Positions 11,744-21,434 of a DNA stretch of 64,000 nt are shown here, piece after piece (within the stretch, counting starts at the first letter, position 1; every line of letters starts with the position of its first letter). A program made the position numbers and the translations under genes. The notes beneath the pieces were generated by a model. That model searched no databases. It saw only the letters and a list, made by a program, of their open reading frames with translations, and was not told where the DNA came from. This DNA comes from a bacterium (GTDB lineage Bacteria; Desulfobacterota; Desulfobulbia; Desulfobulbales; Desulfobulbaceae). The stretch covers positions 26,017-90,016 of the forward strand of contig JAUNUN010000004.1 in assembly GCA_030538155.1 (NCBI GenBank). Direction: 5' to 3'.

Positions 11744-12517
11744 ATGGACGAAAAAGCGGCGATCACCGTCAGGGACCTGACCATGGCCTACGGCTCTTTT
11801 GTGCTCCAGCGAGATCTGAATTTTACGGTGGAGAAAGGGGATATTTTTGTCATCATGGGCGGCAGCGGCTGCGGTAAATCCACCCTGCTCAAGCACCTGA
11901 CCGGGCTCAAGGAACCGGCCGCAGGCAGGGTCTTCTACGGCGAAGAGGATTTCTGGCAACTGGATGCCGAGGGCCGCGACCGCATCATCCGCAGAAGCGG
12001 CATTCTCTACCAGGCAGGCGCCTTGTGGAGTTCCATGACCTTGGCGGAAAATGTGGCCATCCCCATTACCACCTATACCCGGCTCGACGCTAAATCCGTG
12101 CGGGAGCTGGTCTCCTTCAAGCTTTCTTTGGTTGGTCTGGCAGGTTTTGAAGAATTTTACCCGTCGGAGATATCCGGCGGCATGCGTAAGCGCGCAGCCC
12201 TTGCCCGGGCCATTGCCCTGGATCCGGAATTTCTCTTTTTTGACGAACCATCAGCCGGGCTTGACCCTATCAGCGCCCGCAACCTGGACGACCTTATCCT
12301 GGAGCTGAAAGAGAGCCTGGGCGCGACCGTGGTGATCGTCACCCACGAACTGGCCTCCATCTACGCCATTGCCAACAACTCAGTTTTTCTGGACAGCGAG
12401 AGTAAGACCATGCTGGCGAGCGGCGATCCGAAACGCCTGCTCAAGGAAAGCGACAACGACACACTCATCCGCTTCCTCACCAGGGGGAGCGGCAACAGGG
12501 AGATACGAAACATTTGA
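11744..12517 (+). CDS. mlaF: MlaF-type lipid ABC transporter ATPase
   Basis: 257 residues. Walker A GGSGCGKST, Q-loop, signature SGGMRKRAALARA, Walker B FLFFDEPSAGLDP and the switch histidine in VIVTHEL are intact. SGGM(R/K)KR is characteristic of the Mla/TGD ATPases rather than generic importers. It starts 6 bp after mlaE and overlaps the MCE gene by 4 bp. Confidence 0.94.
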   Translation: MDEKAAITVRDLTMAYGSFVLQRDLNFTVEKGDIFVIMGGSGCGKSTLLKHLTGLKEPAAGRVFYGEEDFWQLDAEGRDRIIRRSGILYQAGALWSSMTLAENVAIPITTYTRLDAKSVRELVSFKLSLVGLAGFEEFYPSEISGGMRKRAALARAIALDPEFLFFDEPSAGLDPISARNLDDLILELKESLGATVVIVTHELASIYAIANNSVFLDSESKTMLASGDPKRLLKESDNDTLIRFLTRGSGNREIRNI

Positions 12518-13515
12518 GCAAAAAAGCCAATCCCACCCTTATCGGCGCCTTTGTCCTCATCGCCCTGGCTGTGACCGTGGCAGCCATCATGGTCTTGGGC
12601 AAATTCAGCTTCAAGGACGATACGGTCCGCTGCGTCGCTTATTTTTCCGGCTCCATGCACGGGCTGGATGTGGGCGCGCCGGTGGCCTTCCGAGGCGTAG
12701 CCATCGGCCGGGTGAGCAGTATCCAGCTCGACTATGACGATGCCCAGGGTACCTTTGTCATTCCGGTCTACATGGATCTGCAACAGCAGATTCACCCCGA
12801 GGGGGGTCGCAGCCGCGATGCCGATAAGATGCGCGAGAGCCTGGAAGAGTTGATCAACCGCGGCCTCAGGGCACAGATGCGCTCCAGCAGCCTGCTCACC
12901 GGCAAGCAGTATGTAGAACTGTTTTTGAACCCCGGTTCCGAGCCGGTTCTGCACGGTGCGCCGCAATATATTCTGGAAATACCGACACTTGCCTCCGGGC
13001 TTGACAAAATCACGGAGAAACTGGAAAGTTTGCCGCTTGAAGAAATCCTCAATAAGGTGGCAGTCTCTCTAGACACCCTCAACACTGTAATCAGCTCCGA
13101 GCGCGCAGGCGCAACAATCGAGTCTCTGACCGCCTCGGTCAAGCAGCTTGAATCCATTCTCACCGGGGTGAACGAAAACCTGCCGCAGCTGATGGCTGAA
13201 ATCAACCAGGGTATAACGGATTTTTCCGTGACCATGAAAGAGGCCAGGGGCTTTATCGAGGGCGCACACCAGGAACTCAAGCCGGCGACTGCCGATCTGC
13301 ACAAGCTCATGGCCAATTTGCAGACCAGCAGCGACAGACTGAGCGGCACCCTGGCCAACCTCGAACGCCTGACCGCAAGCGACTCCGATGTCAGCTATCA
13401 GCTCCGCGATACCATGCATGAGATGGAACGGGCGGCCGGCTCCGTCCGCGAGCTGACCGACTACCTGCGCCAGAATCCCAACTCGGTGCTCTTCGGCAAG
13501 AGCAAGGAGAAATGA
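12514..13515 (+). CDS. mlaD: MCE-domain protein, MlaD family
   Basis: 333 residues from a TTG start overlapping the mlaF stop (TTGA). One N-terminal membrane anchor (about 12-32) is followed by an MCE domain (about 38-120: GLDVGAPVAFRGVAIGRV) and a long C-terminal helical region rich in TITESL-type heptads that would form a needle or tunnel extension. MCE hexamers carry lipids across the periplasm. E. coli MlaD is about 183 residues, so this is a long-tailed form. Confidence 0.9.
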   Translation: MSKKANPTLIGAFVLIALAVTVAAIMVLGKFSFKDDTVRCVAYFSGSMHGLDVGAPVAFRGVAIGRVSSIQLDYDDAQGTFVIPVYMDLQQQIHPEGGRSRDADKMRESLEELINRGLRAQMRSSSLLTGKQYVELFLNPGSEPVLHGAPQYILEIPTLASGLDKITEKLESLPLEEILNKVAVSLDTLNTVISSERAGATIESLTASVKQLESILTGVNENLPQLMAEINQGITDFSVTMKEARGFIEGAHQELKPATADLHKLMANLQTSSDRLSGTLANLERLTASDSDVSYQLRDTMHEMERAAGSVRELTDYLRQNPNSVLFGKSKEK

Positions 13516-14180
13516 TGTCCGGAACTCCTCACGGCCTTTCACGCATACAAAGCGCACTGCTGCAGCCGCTTCTGCCGGCGCTTGTCCTGCTCATGTCCAT
13601 CATGCTCAGCGGCTGTATCAGCAAACCAGCGCCCACCACGGTCTATGCGCTGGAGCCCTTGGCAACTTCCAGCCCGGTGATCAGCAAAGGCATTACCCTT
13701 CCGGGCATGATCATGGTGATGCCGGTTCGACTGCCGCCGCATTTGCGGCAAAAAAGCATCGTGGTGGAAGAGGCGGGCGCCGGGCCGAAGATGCTGGCAG
13801 GTCACCTCTGGGCCGGGCCGCTTGATGAGCAGATCAGCGCCAATCTGGTGGCCAGCCTGCAAACCCTGCTGGCAAGCCCCAATGTGGCGCTCTATCCTGG
13901 GCCGCGCTACAGCAGGGCCATGTACCAGGTGGAAACGGAGATTATCCGTTTCAGCGGCGACAGCCGCACCTTTACCCTGCGGGCGGTCACCACCATCAGC
14001 GATCCGAACGAGCGCCGCATGCTCTCCAGAACAGCCTTCACCGAGACGTTTCCCATCGAAGGCGAAGGTTACAGCGCCTATGTGGCTGCCGCCTCCAAGG
14101 TTTTGGCCCATTTAAGCGCAGATATCGCCGCCGCCCTCACAGACCTGCTCAAGCCGGCATCCGGCACAAACAACTCCTGA
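13512..14180 (+). CDS. PqiC-like ABC-transport auxiliary lipoprotein
   Basis: 222 residues. A signal peptide ending in the lipobox LSGC (about residues 33-36) precedes a YAL-type start typical of the PqiC/YmbA family (TTVYALEPLA, IMVMPVRLPPHL, VASLQTLL). These outer-membrane lipoproteins partner MCE needles. It overlaps mlaD by 4 bp and ends the core lipid-transport operon, suggesting it anchors the long MlaD tail at the outer membrane (inference). Confidence 0.82.
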   Translation: MMSGTPHGLSRIQSALLQPLLPALVLLMSIMLSGCISKPAPTTVYALEPLATSSPVISKGITLPGMIMVMPVRLPPHLRQKSIVVEEAGAGPKMLAGHLWAGPLDEQISANLVASLQTLLASPNVALYPGPRYSRAMYQVETEIIRFSGDSRTFTLRAVTTISDPNERRMLSRTAFTETFPIEGEGYSAYVAAASKVLAHLSADIAAALTDLLKPASGTNNS

Positions 14181-14223
14181 GGGCAAACAACCTCCGCTGA
14201 CTTTTAAAAAACATAAAAAAACC

Positions 14224-15048
14224 ATGCACCTTCAACTACTCCCTCGTCTGCTTACCGCCACCTTCCTGCTGCTCTTTTTTACCGGCTGCAGTTCGCTGCC
14301 CCTGCCCTTCAGCAAAACCATCAACCCGGACAACCTGCCGAAAACCATTCGGGTGGGGCTGGCTACGGACGCACCGCCGCTCTCCTACCGAGATAAGAGC
14401 AAGGCCGTACGCGGTCTTGATCCACAGCTCGCATCCGGACTCAAAGGCTATACCGATCTCGAGGTGCTCTATGTGCCCCTGCCACGCAAGCAACTCTTGG
14501 AAGCATTGAAAAACAACCAGGTGGATGTAGTGATGGCGGGCTTAAACGCATCTGAGGCCAAACGTCAGGGCCTGGCCGCCACCAAGGGGTATCTGCAGAC
14601 CGGGCTTGCACCGCTGATGCTTTTAGGCGAGCAGAAACGGCTGGCAGGCGCTGATGGACTTAAGGCGGCAGATCTGCGCATCGGCACGGTGCTGGGCAGT
14701 TCAGGGCCTGCCTATGTGCGTTCACACAAGATAAAGGGCACGCACCAGATTTTCGCCTCCATGCAGGCCGGGGTGGACGCCCTCTTGCGCAAACGCATCG
14801 ATGTGCTCATCCACGACATGCCCGCGATCTTCCACTACGCCTCCCTGCATATCGAGCAGGGGCTGACGCCCGGTACCACTCCGCTTACCAGGGAAGAGAT
14901 TGTCTGGGCACTGCGGTCCGAAGATAGAGATCTGCGCCTGCTTATGGATGCCTACCTGCAGGGGAAAAATGAGGACGGCTCCCTGGCCGCCCTCATTACC
15001 CGCTCCCTGCCCTTTTACAGTGAAACCGATCTGTTCTCGGAAAAATAG
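14224..15048 (+). CDS. Family 3 solute-binding lipoprotein
   Basis: 274 residues. The signal peptide ends in a lipobox-like FFTGC. The mature part has the SBP_bac_3 pattern: TIRVGLATDAPPLSYRDKSK, GLDPQLASGLKGY, LLEALKNNQVDVVMAGLNAS and IGTVLGSSGPAYV. It resembles polar amino-acid binding proteins or MltF-type sensor domains, but no transporter or lytic domain is adjacent, so the ligand is unknown. It is 43 bp after the PqiC-like gene and may be co-transcribed. Confidence 0.82.
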   Translation: MHLQLLPRLLTATFLLLFFTGCSSLPLPFSKTINPDNLPKTIRVGLATDAPPLSYRDKSKAVRGLDPQLASGLKGYTDLEVLYVPLPRKQLLEALKNNQVDVVMAGLNASEAKRQGLAATKGYLQTGLAPLMLLGEQKRLAGADGLKAADLRIGTVLGSSGPAYVRSHKIKGTHQIFASMQAGVDALLRKRIDVLIHDMPAIFHYASLHIEQGLTPGTTPLTREEIVWALRSEDRDLRLLMDAYLQGKNEDGSLAALITRSLPFYSETDLFSEK

Positions 15049-15057
15049 CGGCGACAA

Positions 15058-16203
15058 TCACTGCAGCGCACCCTGTCCGGCTTGTTCTGATGCGGGTGCA
15101 GGTGAAGATGGAGGCGGCACTGCGGATGCCGGTGGCTGGTCAGCCGGGTTAGGTGCTGCCTTGGTCTGAGTCTGAGTCTGCGGCTTCTTGCCCCCGCGCT
15201 GGTAGAGTTGCACTGCCCGATTGTGCTCGGCTAGGGTTTTCGAGAAGACGTGTGAGCCGTCATTTCTGGAGACAAAGTAGAGGGCATCCGAACTTGCCGG
15301 TTTGAGCACCGCCTCAAGGGCCGCCCTGCCCGGACTGCAGATAGGCCCCGGCGGCAGGCCGGGGATCACGTAGGTATTGTGACTGCTGGGAGCACGCAAG
15401 TCGGATTTGCGCAGATTGCCGCTAAAGCGCTCTCCCATGCCGTAGATGACCGTGGGGTCTGATTGCAACGGCATGCCCAGCTTGAGCCGGTTGAGGAAGA
15501 CCCGTGCAATGAGCGGCCGCTCCACAGCCTGGCCGGTTTCCTTTTCCACCACCGAGGCCAAGGTCAGCACCTCGTGCCGGCTGAGATCTGTTACGGCACT
15601 GTCCAATGAAGCCCACACCCTCTGAAAGCTCCGTACCATCCGGCGGATCAACTCCTCTTCGCCCATGCCCCGCACCATGAGATAGGTATCCGGAAACAGA
15701 TAGCCTTCAAGGCTTGCTGTTTCGAGCTTCAGGCTGCGGATAAAGGCCGGATCACGCGCCAGACGCAGAAACTCGGCGGAATCCACCCAGCCGCCCCGGG
15801 CAAAGACTGCGGCAATCTCCTCCAGCTTAAGCCCCTCGACAATGGTCACCGGATGGCGCAACACCTCGCCTCGGACAATCTTCTCCAAAACCTGCGGCGG
15901 GGTCAGGCCGGGGGCAAAACTGTACTCACCGGCCTGCAGCCTTGGCCCCAAGCCGCTTAGGCGCAGATAGACCAGGTAGCGGACATCGTTTTGCAGTACC
16001 CTCTTTTCCGCCAGCAGGGCACCTATCCGGCGCACACCCGCGCCCTTGGGAATGAGCACAGTGGTTTCTGCCAAAAGCGGCGCAGGGGTACGGCAGTAGT
16101 GCCGGAACCACAACCCTGCAATGGCGGCTGCACCGGCCACGAGGATGAGGGCTCCTGCCAGCAGACGAAGCCATATTTTTTTAGATACGAGCATGCCCAG
16201 CAA
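15058..16203 (-). CDS. mltG: Endolytic murein transglycosylase MltG
   Basis: 381 residues. One N-terminal membrane segment, a LysM-like region (VLIPKGAGVRRIGALLAE), and the YceG catalytic region with LASVVEKETGQAVERP (catalytic Glu) and FLNRLKLGMPLQSDPTVIYG. MltG cuts nascent glycan strands to set their length. The C-terminal tail of about 45 residues is rich in Pro, Gln and Ala and probably disordered. It converges with the binding-protein gene, 9 bp apart. Confidence 0.94.
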   Translation of the reverse strand: MLGMLVSKKIWLRLLAGALILVAGAAAIAGLWFRHYCRTPAPLLAETTVLIPKGAGVRRIGALLAEKRVLQNDVRYLVYLRLSGLGPRLQAGEYSFAPGLTPPQVLEKIVRGEVLRHPVTIVEGLKLEEIAAVFARGGWVDSAEFLRLARDPAFIRSLKLETASLEGYLFPDTYLMVRGMGEEELIRRMVRSFQRVWASLDSAVTDLSRHEVLTLASVVEKETGQAVERPLIARVFLNRLKLGMPLQSDPTVIYGMGERFSGNLRKSDLRAPSSHNTYVIPGLPPGPICSPGRAALEAVLKPASSDALYFVSRNDGSHVFSKTLAEHNRAVQLYQRGGKKPQTQTQTKAAPNPADQPPASAVPPPSSPAPASEQAGQGALQ

Positions 16204-16209
16204 GACCTC

Positions 16210-16250
16210 AAAAAAAGGCTCCCTGTACCAAAGCTATGGAACAGGGAGCC
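16210..16250 (-). terminator. Rho-independent terminator after lon
   Basis: On the minus strand a perfect 10-bp stem (GGCTCCCTGT with ACAGGGAGCC) with a 14-nt loop is followed by seven T. It lies between the lon stop and the mltG start, separating the two transcripts. Confidence 0.85.
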
Positions 16251-16288
16251 ATATAATGAATGAGTGAATGAGTGTATTATACCGGCCT

Positions 16289-18739
16289 TCAATCAGGCGC
16301 TTTTTCCTGAACGCCGCCCGTCTTAGCCGGGCGCTTCTTGCGCGGCGGTTCCGGGCTTGTGCCCAGGGCATGGGCAATGACCTCGTCCATGTGCCGCACC
16401 GGGTGGAAGGTTATTTTCTTGCGCAGTTCTTCCGGAATCTCCACCAGATCCTTCTGATTGTCCTCGGGAATGAGAATGGTGGTGATGCCGGCCCGCAATG
16501 CCGCCAAGGACTTGTCCTTGAGGCCACCGATGGGCAGCACCCGGCCGCGCAGGGTCACCTCGCCGGTCATGGCCAGGCTGCTTTTCACCGCCTTGCCGCT
16601 GATGGCGGAGAAGAGCGCCGTGGTCATGGTGATGCCGGCAGAAGGCCCGTCCTTGGGAATGGCGCCTGCAGGCACGTGGATATGGATATCCACACTGTCG
16701 AAATAATCCTCGGCCACACCGAGGGATGCGGCCCGGCTGCGGCAATAACTCAGGGCTGCCTGGGCCGATTCCTTCATCACCTCACCCAGTTGGCCGGTAA
16801 GCAGAAGCTTGCCCTTGCCCGGTAAAATGGAGGTCTCGATCTGGAGCAGTTCGCCGCCCACCTCGGTCCAAGCAAGACCAACGACCAAGCCGGGTTGCCC
16901 ACTGGTATCCACCTCGCTTTCCGGCAGGAACTTGGGCGGACCCAGGTATTTTTCCAGCATCTTGTCTGAAACCACGTAAGGTCCCTTGCCGCCCTCAGCC
17001 ACGCGCCGGGCAATCTTACGGCAGACCTTGCCAAGTGCCCGTTCCAGATTACGCACCCCGGCCTCGTGGGTGTACTCACGGATAATACGCTGCAGGATGC
17101 TGTCTTCAAGCCGCACCTGGCTCGGCCGAATGCCCGAGGCCTCGACCTGACGAGGCAAGAGGTATTTGCGGGCAATAGCCATCTTCTCTTCCAGGGTATA
17201 CCCGGAGAGTTGAATCACCTCCATGCGGTCTAGAAGCGGGCCCGGAATGGTGTCGGAACGATTGGCCGTGGTGATAAACATCACCTTTGAGAGGTCAAAG
17301 GGCAGGTTCATGTAGTGATCCGAAAAGGTGCCGTTCTGTTCCGGATCCAACACTTCCAAAAGGGCCGAAGAGGGATCGCCGCGATAGTCCTCGCCCACCT
17401 TATCGATTTCATCCAGCATGAAGACCGGATTATTGGTCTCCACCGTTTTCAAACCCTGGAGGATGCGGCCCGGCATGGCCCCGATATAGGTGCGGCGGTG
17501 GCCGCGGATTTCCGCCTCGTCGCGCATGCCGCCCAGGGAAAGGCGGTAAAACTTGCGACCCATGGCGCGGGCAATGGCCTGGCCAAGCGAAGTTTTACCC
17601 ACACCCGGCGGGCCCACAAAGCAGATGATCGGCCCCTTGGTGTTCTGGTTGAGCTTGCGCACTGCCAAAAATTCGAGGATGCGATCCTTGATTTCCTCCA
17701 GACCGTGGTGATCTTCATCCAGCACCTGTGCCGCCACCTTGAGATCCAGCATGTCTTCGGAAGACTGCTTCCAGGGCAGGTCCAGAAACCAGTCGATATA
17801 GGTGCGGATGATGTTGGCCTCGGATGCATCCGGGTGCATCATTTCCAGGCGCTTGAGCTGCTTTCTCGCCTCTTTCTTGGCGTATTTCGGCATCCGTTTC
17901 TTGCGCAGTTGCCGCGCCAGTTCCTCGATTTCCTGGGAATAGCCGTCATCATCGCCCAACTCCCGGCGCAGGGCCTGAATCTGCTCGCGCAGGAAGTACT
18001 CGCGCTGGCTGCGCGACATCTCTTCTTTGGCATCCGACTGGATCTTGGCCTGAACTGTAGAAACTTCCAGCTCCTTGTTGAGCAGTTCAGCCACCAGTTC
18101 CAGCCGTTCAAGCGGATCGATCGTCTCAAGAATCCTTTGTGATTCCGAGGCCTTAAGACGCAGATTTGAGCCAACCAGATCGGCCAGACGGCCCGACTCC
18201 TCGATGTTGTTGATGATCATCATCAGATCAGCGGAGAGGTGCCCGCGTAAAGACATGATCTTTTCCATCTGCTCGCGCACCGTGCGCATGAGCGCCTCGG
18301 TCTTGACGGAAATGTCCCCTGCCTCGGGCTCTTCGATCAGATCAAGCTCCACCCGGTAAGAGGGTCGTTCCTGCAGCACTTTACGGATGCGCGCCTTGGA
18401 CAGGGCCTGCACCAGCACCTTGAGGCGGCCATCGGGCAGTTTGAGGGTGCGCATGATCATAGCCACCATGCCTACCTCGTAAAGGTCATCGCTGCGCGGA
18501 TCATCCTGGGTTGGGTCTTTCTGGGTCACCAGCATGAGCAGCTTCTGCCCGGCCAAGGCCTCGTTCACCGCCTCAACCGAACTGGAACGTCCCACAAAAA
18601 GCGGAATGATCATGTAGTTGAAGACAACCACATCCCGCACCGCCATCAGGGGCAGCACCTCTGGTATTTCGAGGTCCTGCGGCGCTTCTCCTATCTCAGC
18701 CGGGTTGTGCAACCGGCTATCATCAAAATCCACACGCAT
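16289..18739 (-). CDS. lon: ATP-dependent Lon protease
   Basis: 816 residues. The N-terminal LAN substrate-binding domain starts [23 protein letters not shown]; a coiled linker follows. The AAA+ module has GPPGVGKT (376-383) and FMLDEIDK. The protease domain has the catalytic serine in PKDGPSAG (Ser700) and lysine in GGLKDK (Lys743), the 43-residue spacing of LonA. It degrades misfolded and regulatory proteins. About 210 bp of upstream DNA separates it from the divergent hexapeptide gene; no heat-shock operator was recognised. Confidence 0.97.
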   Translation of the reverse strand: MRVDFDDSRLHNPAEIGEAPQDLEIPEVLPLMAVRDVVVFNYMIIPLFVGRSSSVEAVNEALAGQKLLMLVTQKDPTQDDPRSDDLYEVGMVAMIMRTLKLPDGRLKVLVQALSKARIRKVLQERPSYRVELDLIEEPEAGDISVKTEALMRTVREQMEKIMSLRGHLSADLMMIINNIEESGRLADLVGSNLRLKASESQRILETIDPLERLELVAELLNKELEVSTVQAKIQSDAKEEMSRSQREYFLREQIQALRRELGDDDGYSQEIEELARQLRKKRMPKYAKKEARKQLKRLEMMHPDASEANIIRTYIDWFLDLPWKQSSEDMLDLKVAAQVLDEDHHGLEEIKDRILEFLAVRKLNQNTKGPIICFVGPPGVGKTSLGQAIARAMGRKFYRLSLGGMRDEAEIRGHRRTYIGAMPGRILQGLKTVETNNPVFMLDEIDKVGEDYRGDPSSALLEVLDPEQNGTFSDHYMNLPFDLSKVMFITTANRSDTIPGPLLDRMEVIQLSGYTLEEKMAIARKYLLPRQVEASGIRPSQVRLEDSILQRIIREYTHEAGVRNLERALGKVCRKIARRVAEGGKGPYVVSDKMLEKYLGPPKFLPESEVDTSGQPGLVVGLAWTEVGGELLQIETSILPGKGKLLLTGQLGEVMKESAQAALSYCRSRAASLGVAEDYFDSVDIHIHVPAGAIPKDGPSAGITMTTALFSAISGKAVKSSLAMTGEVTLRGRVLPIGGLKDKSLAALRAGITTILIPEDNQKDLVEIPEELRKKITFHPVRHMDEVIAHALGTSPEPPRKKRPAKTGGVQEKAPD

Positions 18740-18910
18740 CTCCTTGGTGCTGATTCAGCACGCGCTTCCATCTCAGGCAAAAAACTGTTAAAAATATTCG
18801 GACAAAGGTAAACATACCATACCCGAAGTCAAGCAAAGGGACCGGCGGCAGCCGCGCTTTTTGCTTGTAGTCCGCACCGGGCCACACTATCGTGCGACCG
18901 CAGCAGCCGG

Positions 18911-18950
18911 TATCTCAGTATCTATCTCACTATCTTATACTATCTTATAT
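18911..18950 (+). repeat. Short degenerate TATCT-rich tandem repeat
   Basis: Four approximate 10-bp units of the TATCTnAnTA type directly abut the proposed ATG of the hexapeptide-repeat gene. It makes the local region AT-rich and leaves no clear Shine-Dalgarno. Confidence 0.5.
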
Positions 18951-19763
18951 ATGGAGGCCCCATTGCTCAGCCCAGCGACCTATTTCGATCTCAGCGCGTG
19001 CAGCCATGCCGCCCTGTTTCATGGATGCAGCCATGTATGGCAGGCGCTCTCAGGGCTGAAGGACTATGTCCGCAACGAACTCCGGCAAGAAGGCCTGATC
19101 CTGCCCAAGGGTTCGGGCATCCCCTTAAGCGGCCACCTTGTTGTCCATGCAGGCCGTATACTCGCAGGCGATGAGTGGGAAATCAGCTCCGGCAGCATTG
19201 CCAGGGGCGAACTCACGGTTGAAGGTAAAGAAGGCGTGCTTCAAGGCGCATCGGTCATCATGGCCGGAGCCGTGCTCATGGGTGAGGGCATCCGCATCGG
19301 CAAGGGCGTTTTGGTGGAACCGGGCGCGCTCATCAAGGGCCCTGCCCTGATCGGCGACTTGAGCGAAATCCGCCAGACCGCCTACTTGCGCGGCTACTGC
19401 GTCATCGGCAGGCGCGCGGTGGTCGGCCATGCTACCGAGGTCAAGCATTCGGTTTTTCTGGACGATGCCAAGGCCGGGCACTTTGCCTACCTGGGCGATT
19501 CAATCTTGGGCCACGACGTCAATCTGGGCGCAGGCACCAAGTGCGCCAACCTGCGTTTTCTTCCCGGCAATGTCATGGTGGATACAGCAAACGGTCGGGT
19601 GGACAGCGGCCTGCGCAAGTTCGGCGCCATCCTGGGCGACCGGGTGCAGACCGGCTGCAACTCCGTCACCAACCCCGGCACGGTGATGGGGCCGAATTGC
19701 CTATTGATGCCGAATGCTACCGCAGCATCTGGAGTACATCCTGCCAAAAGCCTGCTGCGCTAG
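18951..19763 (+). CDS. Left-handed beta-helix (hexapeptide) protein, nucleotidyltransferase-like
   Basis: 270 residues from the ATG at 18951; an earlier in-frame start at 18861 is possible but its N terminus looks non-coding. From about residue 95 there are hexapeptide repeats (ASVIMAGAVLMGEGIRIG, VEPGALIKGPALIG, LGDSILGHDVNLGAGTKC, VQTGCNSVTNPGTVMGPNC). This resembles the C-terminal domain of GlmU or glucose-1-phosphate thymidylyltransferases without the Rossmann catalytic domain. It may be an acyl- or acetyltransferase-like enzyme or a regulator; substrate unknown. The 3' end overlaps the opposing membrane-protein gene by 47 bp. Confidence 0.75.
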   Translation: MEAPLLSPATYFDLSACSHAALFHGCSHVWQALSGLKDYVRNELRQEGLILPKGSGIPLSGHLVVHAGRILAGDEWEISSGSIARGELTVEGKEGVLQGASVIMAGAVLMGEGIRIGKGVLVEPGALIKGPALIGDLSEIRQTAYLRGYCVIGRRAVVGHATEVKHSVFLDDAKAGHFAYLGDSILGHDVNLGAGTKCANLRFLPGNVMVDTANGRVDSGLRKFGAILGDRVQTGCNSVTNPGTVMGPNCLLMPNATAASGVHPAKSLLR

Positions 19764-20094
19764 TTGCGCCTTCCTTGTAGGGATCGCCGCCGCCGTGCTC
19801 GTAAAGGGCGAAGAAAAAGGCAAAGAGGATCCCCATGGTAAAGAAGATACGCAGGATGCGCGTCCAGTGCGGTCGTACCCGTTCACGGCTTATACGGCGG
19901 TACAGGTACAGGAGCAGATAGGTAAAACCGATGGCGTAGGGCGCGGTCAGAAGCATCTGGGCCAGGGTGCCGGAAAAGATGGCCGCACTGTTCGCGCCCA
20001 AACGCAGATGAAAAAGCACATAGGCCAGCCCGGTAAGTACGAGCACAACCGTGTTGCGCAGTGATGTTTCTTGCTTGCCGCTCTCTTGCGCCAT
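19717..20094 (-). CDS. Small membrane protein of unknown function
   Basis: 125 residues with three predicted membrane helices (about 14-32, 38-62, 80-98) joined by a basic loop (RRISRERVRPHWTR). I do not recognise a family. It converges on the hexapeptide gene with a 47-bp overlap and is divergent from the next gene with only about 20 bp between the starts. Confidence 0.68.
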   Translation of the reverse strand: MAQESGKQETSLRNTVVLVLTGLAYVLFHLRLGANSAAIFSGTLAQMLLTAPYAIGFTYLLLYLYRRISRERVRPHWTRILRIFFTMGILFAFFFALYEHGGGDPYKEGATSAAGFWQDVLQMLR

Positions 20095-20113
20095 AACGAA
20101 TCAGGAGTGTGAT

Positions 20114-21280
20114 ATGTTGCCCGCAGCCTGCATAGTCCCGGAAAGCTCCGCCAGGCCCGGCTGGGTCTTTCCCCTTGTAGCGCTTTTCTCGCCCCTTGTC
20201 TATCTCTGCCCGGTGCCGGAAATAAGCCCCCAAGAGACGGGGCCGGTCGGCCTTGTCCAGGATGGACGGCTTATAGCCCTGTGTCCGCCCATGCCGACAG
20301 CCGCAGCGGAAAAGCTGCGCCACCTTGCCCGCTCGCTTGCAGGCAGCGGAGCAGTGCAACACGGCGAGCAGCTCAAGCAACTCATTCTGGAGAGCCTGAG
20401 CACAGAGAGCAACCAGGAGGCGCAGGAGGCAAGCTCCGCCCTGCGCCGGCAGTTGCGCACAGGAATTCAAAACAGCGCAGGCGGTGCAGACACTGCGCCA
20501 GAGGCCGGTCTGCTCTGGCAGGAACGGCTGCTCCTGCTTTTGGCCGACCGGGCCGAACGCGAACAGGAGGAGCTGGCAGCCGCCATAAGCCGCATCAGCA
20601 GGCAGCACCAGGAGCTTCTTTCCTCATTGAGCGACAAGGGAGACAGCCCGGAAGATGTGCTGCAAGGTCTGGTGCCGCCGGAAGCTCTCACCAGCCATAC
20701 TACCTGGCAGCCCAAACGCCTGCAGGCCTGGGTCCGCCTCCTGGTCCAAACCACCTTGCCCCGACAGGATATGTGGTATATCACCCGGCAAAAGGGCCTT
20801 GCGGAACAAATAATGGAGCAGCACCAGCTCTGCGCGCAGGGAGAGACTCAACAGGCCTGCCAGGCCTATCACTTACCCGATCTGTTGCTGCCGGCCTGCC
20901 CGCAGGAGGAAAACTCGGAGCGCCCAGTCCTTCTTGTTTCCCTGGAGCAGGATTGCCCTGATTTACTGGCCGCCTTCTCGGGGCTGCAAGCCCTTGCCCT
21001 TGGTGCAACAGCGGACGAGTTGCCGGAGGCGGCCAAGCGCTTTGCCGAAGCCGCAGCGGTCTGGAACGCCATGGTCTCTGCGGCAACTCCAGCAGTTCCA
21101 GCAACTGCAGCACATTCCGGCCTCTCACGCCTGCAACTCAGCATTCTGCCGGGTGCGAGCTTCTTGCAGCGGCTGCAGAACAGCCTTGCCTGCCCCCCTG
21201 CATCAGCAAAGGATGCAAGCAGCGTTACAGATACAGGCCAAGGCCTCTGCCTCTTTGGCCTGATGCTGAGCGACGCTTAG
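20114..21280 (+). CDS. Uncharacterised cytoplasmic protein
   Basis: 388 residues from the ATG at 20114, chosen because AGGAG sits 6 bp upstream; a longer frame starts at 20051 inside the divergent gene. There is no signal peptide or stable membrane helix. The sequence opens with a hydrophobic PGWVFPLVALFSPLVYLCPVP, then a charged helical middle (LLLLLADRAEREQEELAAAISR) and a Gln/Ala-rich end. It resembles helical proteins annotated as hypothetical in sulfate-reducing Desulfobacterota, but no function can be assigned. Confidence 0.72.
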   Translation: MLPAACIVPESSARPGWVFPLVALFSPLVYLCPVPEISPQETGPVGLVQDGRLIALCPPMPTAAAEKLRHLARSLAGSGAVQHGEQLKQLILESLSTESNQEAQEASSALRRQLRTGIQNSAGGADTAPEAGLLWQERLLLLLADRAEREQEELAAAISRISRQHQELLSSLSDKGDSPEDVLQGLVPPEALTSHTTWQPKRLQAWVRLLVQTTLPRQDMWYITRQKGLAEQIMEQHQLCAQGETQQACQAYHLPDLLLPACPQEENSERPVLLVSLEQDCPDLLAAFSGLQALALGATADELPEAAKRFAEAAAVWNAMVSAATPAVPATAAHSGLSRLQLSILPGASFLQRLQNSLACPPASAKDASSVTDTGQGLCLFGLMLSDA

Positions 21281-21283
21281 CAA

Positions 21284-21424
21284 TTCCAGGCCGGATCAAA
21301 GATGGTATCAAGGAGGCGAGGTAAATGCGATGCAGGCGTGCATCGAGGTACGTCCTGCATCGCATTATCCGAAGCCGACGAAGCCGCCATAGATAGAGCT
21401 TTGATATGGAGTGGAGGAAGTGGA
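21284..21424 (+). repeat. Dispersed structured repeat, copy 1
   Basis: Shares TCAAGGAGGCGAGG, ATGCGA, CAGGCGT and GCCGAC blocks with copies near 40.3 and 51.7 kb. The ends are inverted (GATCAAAG with CTTTGAT) and the centre has a perfect 13-bp inner inverted repeat (AATGCGATGCAGG with CCTGCATCGCATT). It lies between two convergent genes, just after the stop of the unknown gene and before the usp stop. Confidence 0.85.
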
Positions 21425-21434
21425 ATAAGCCGTA

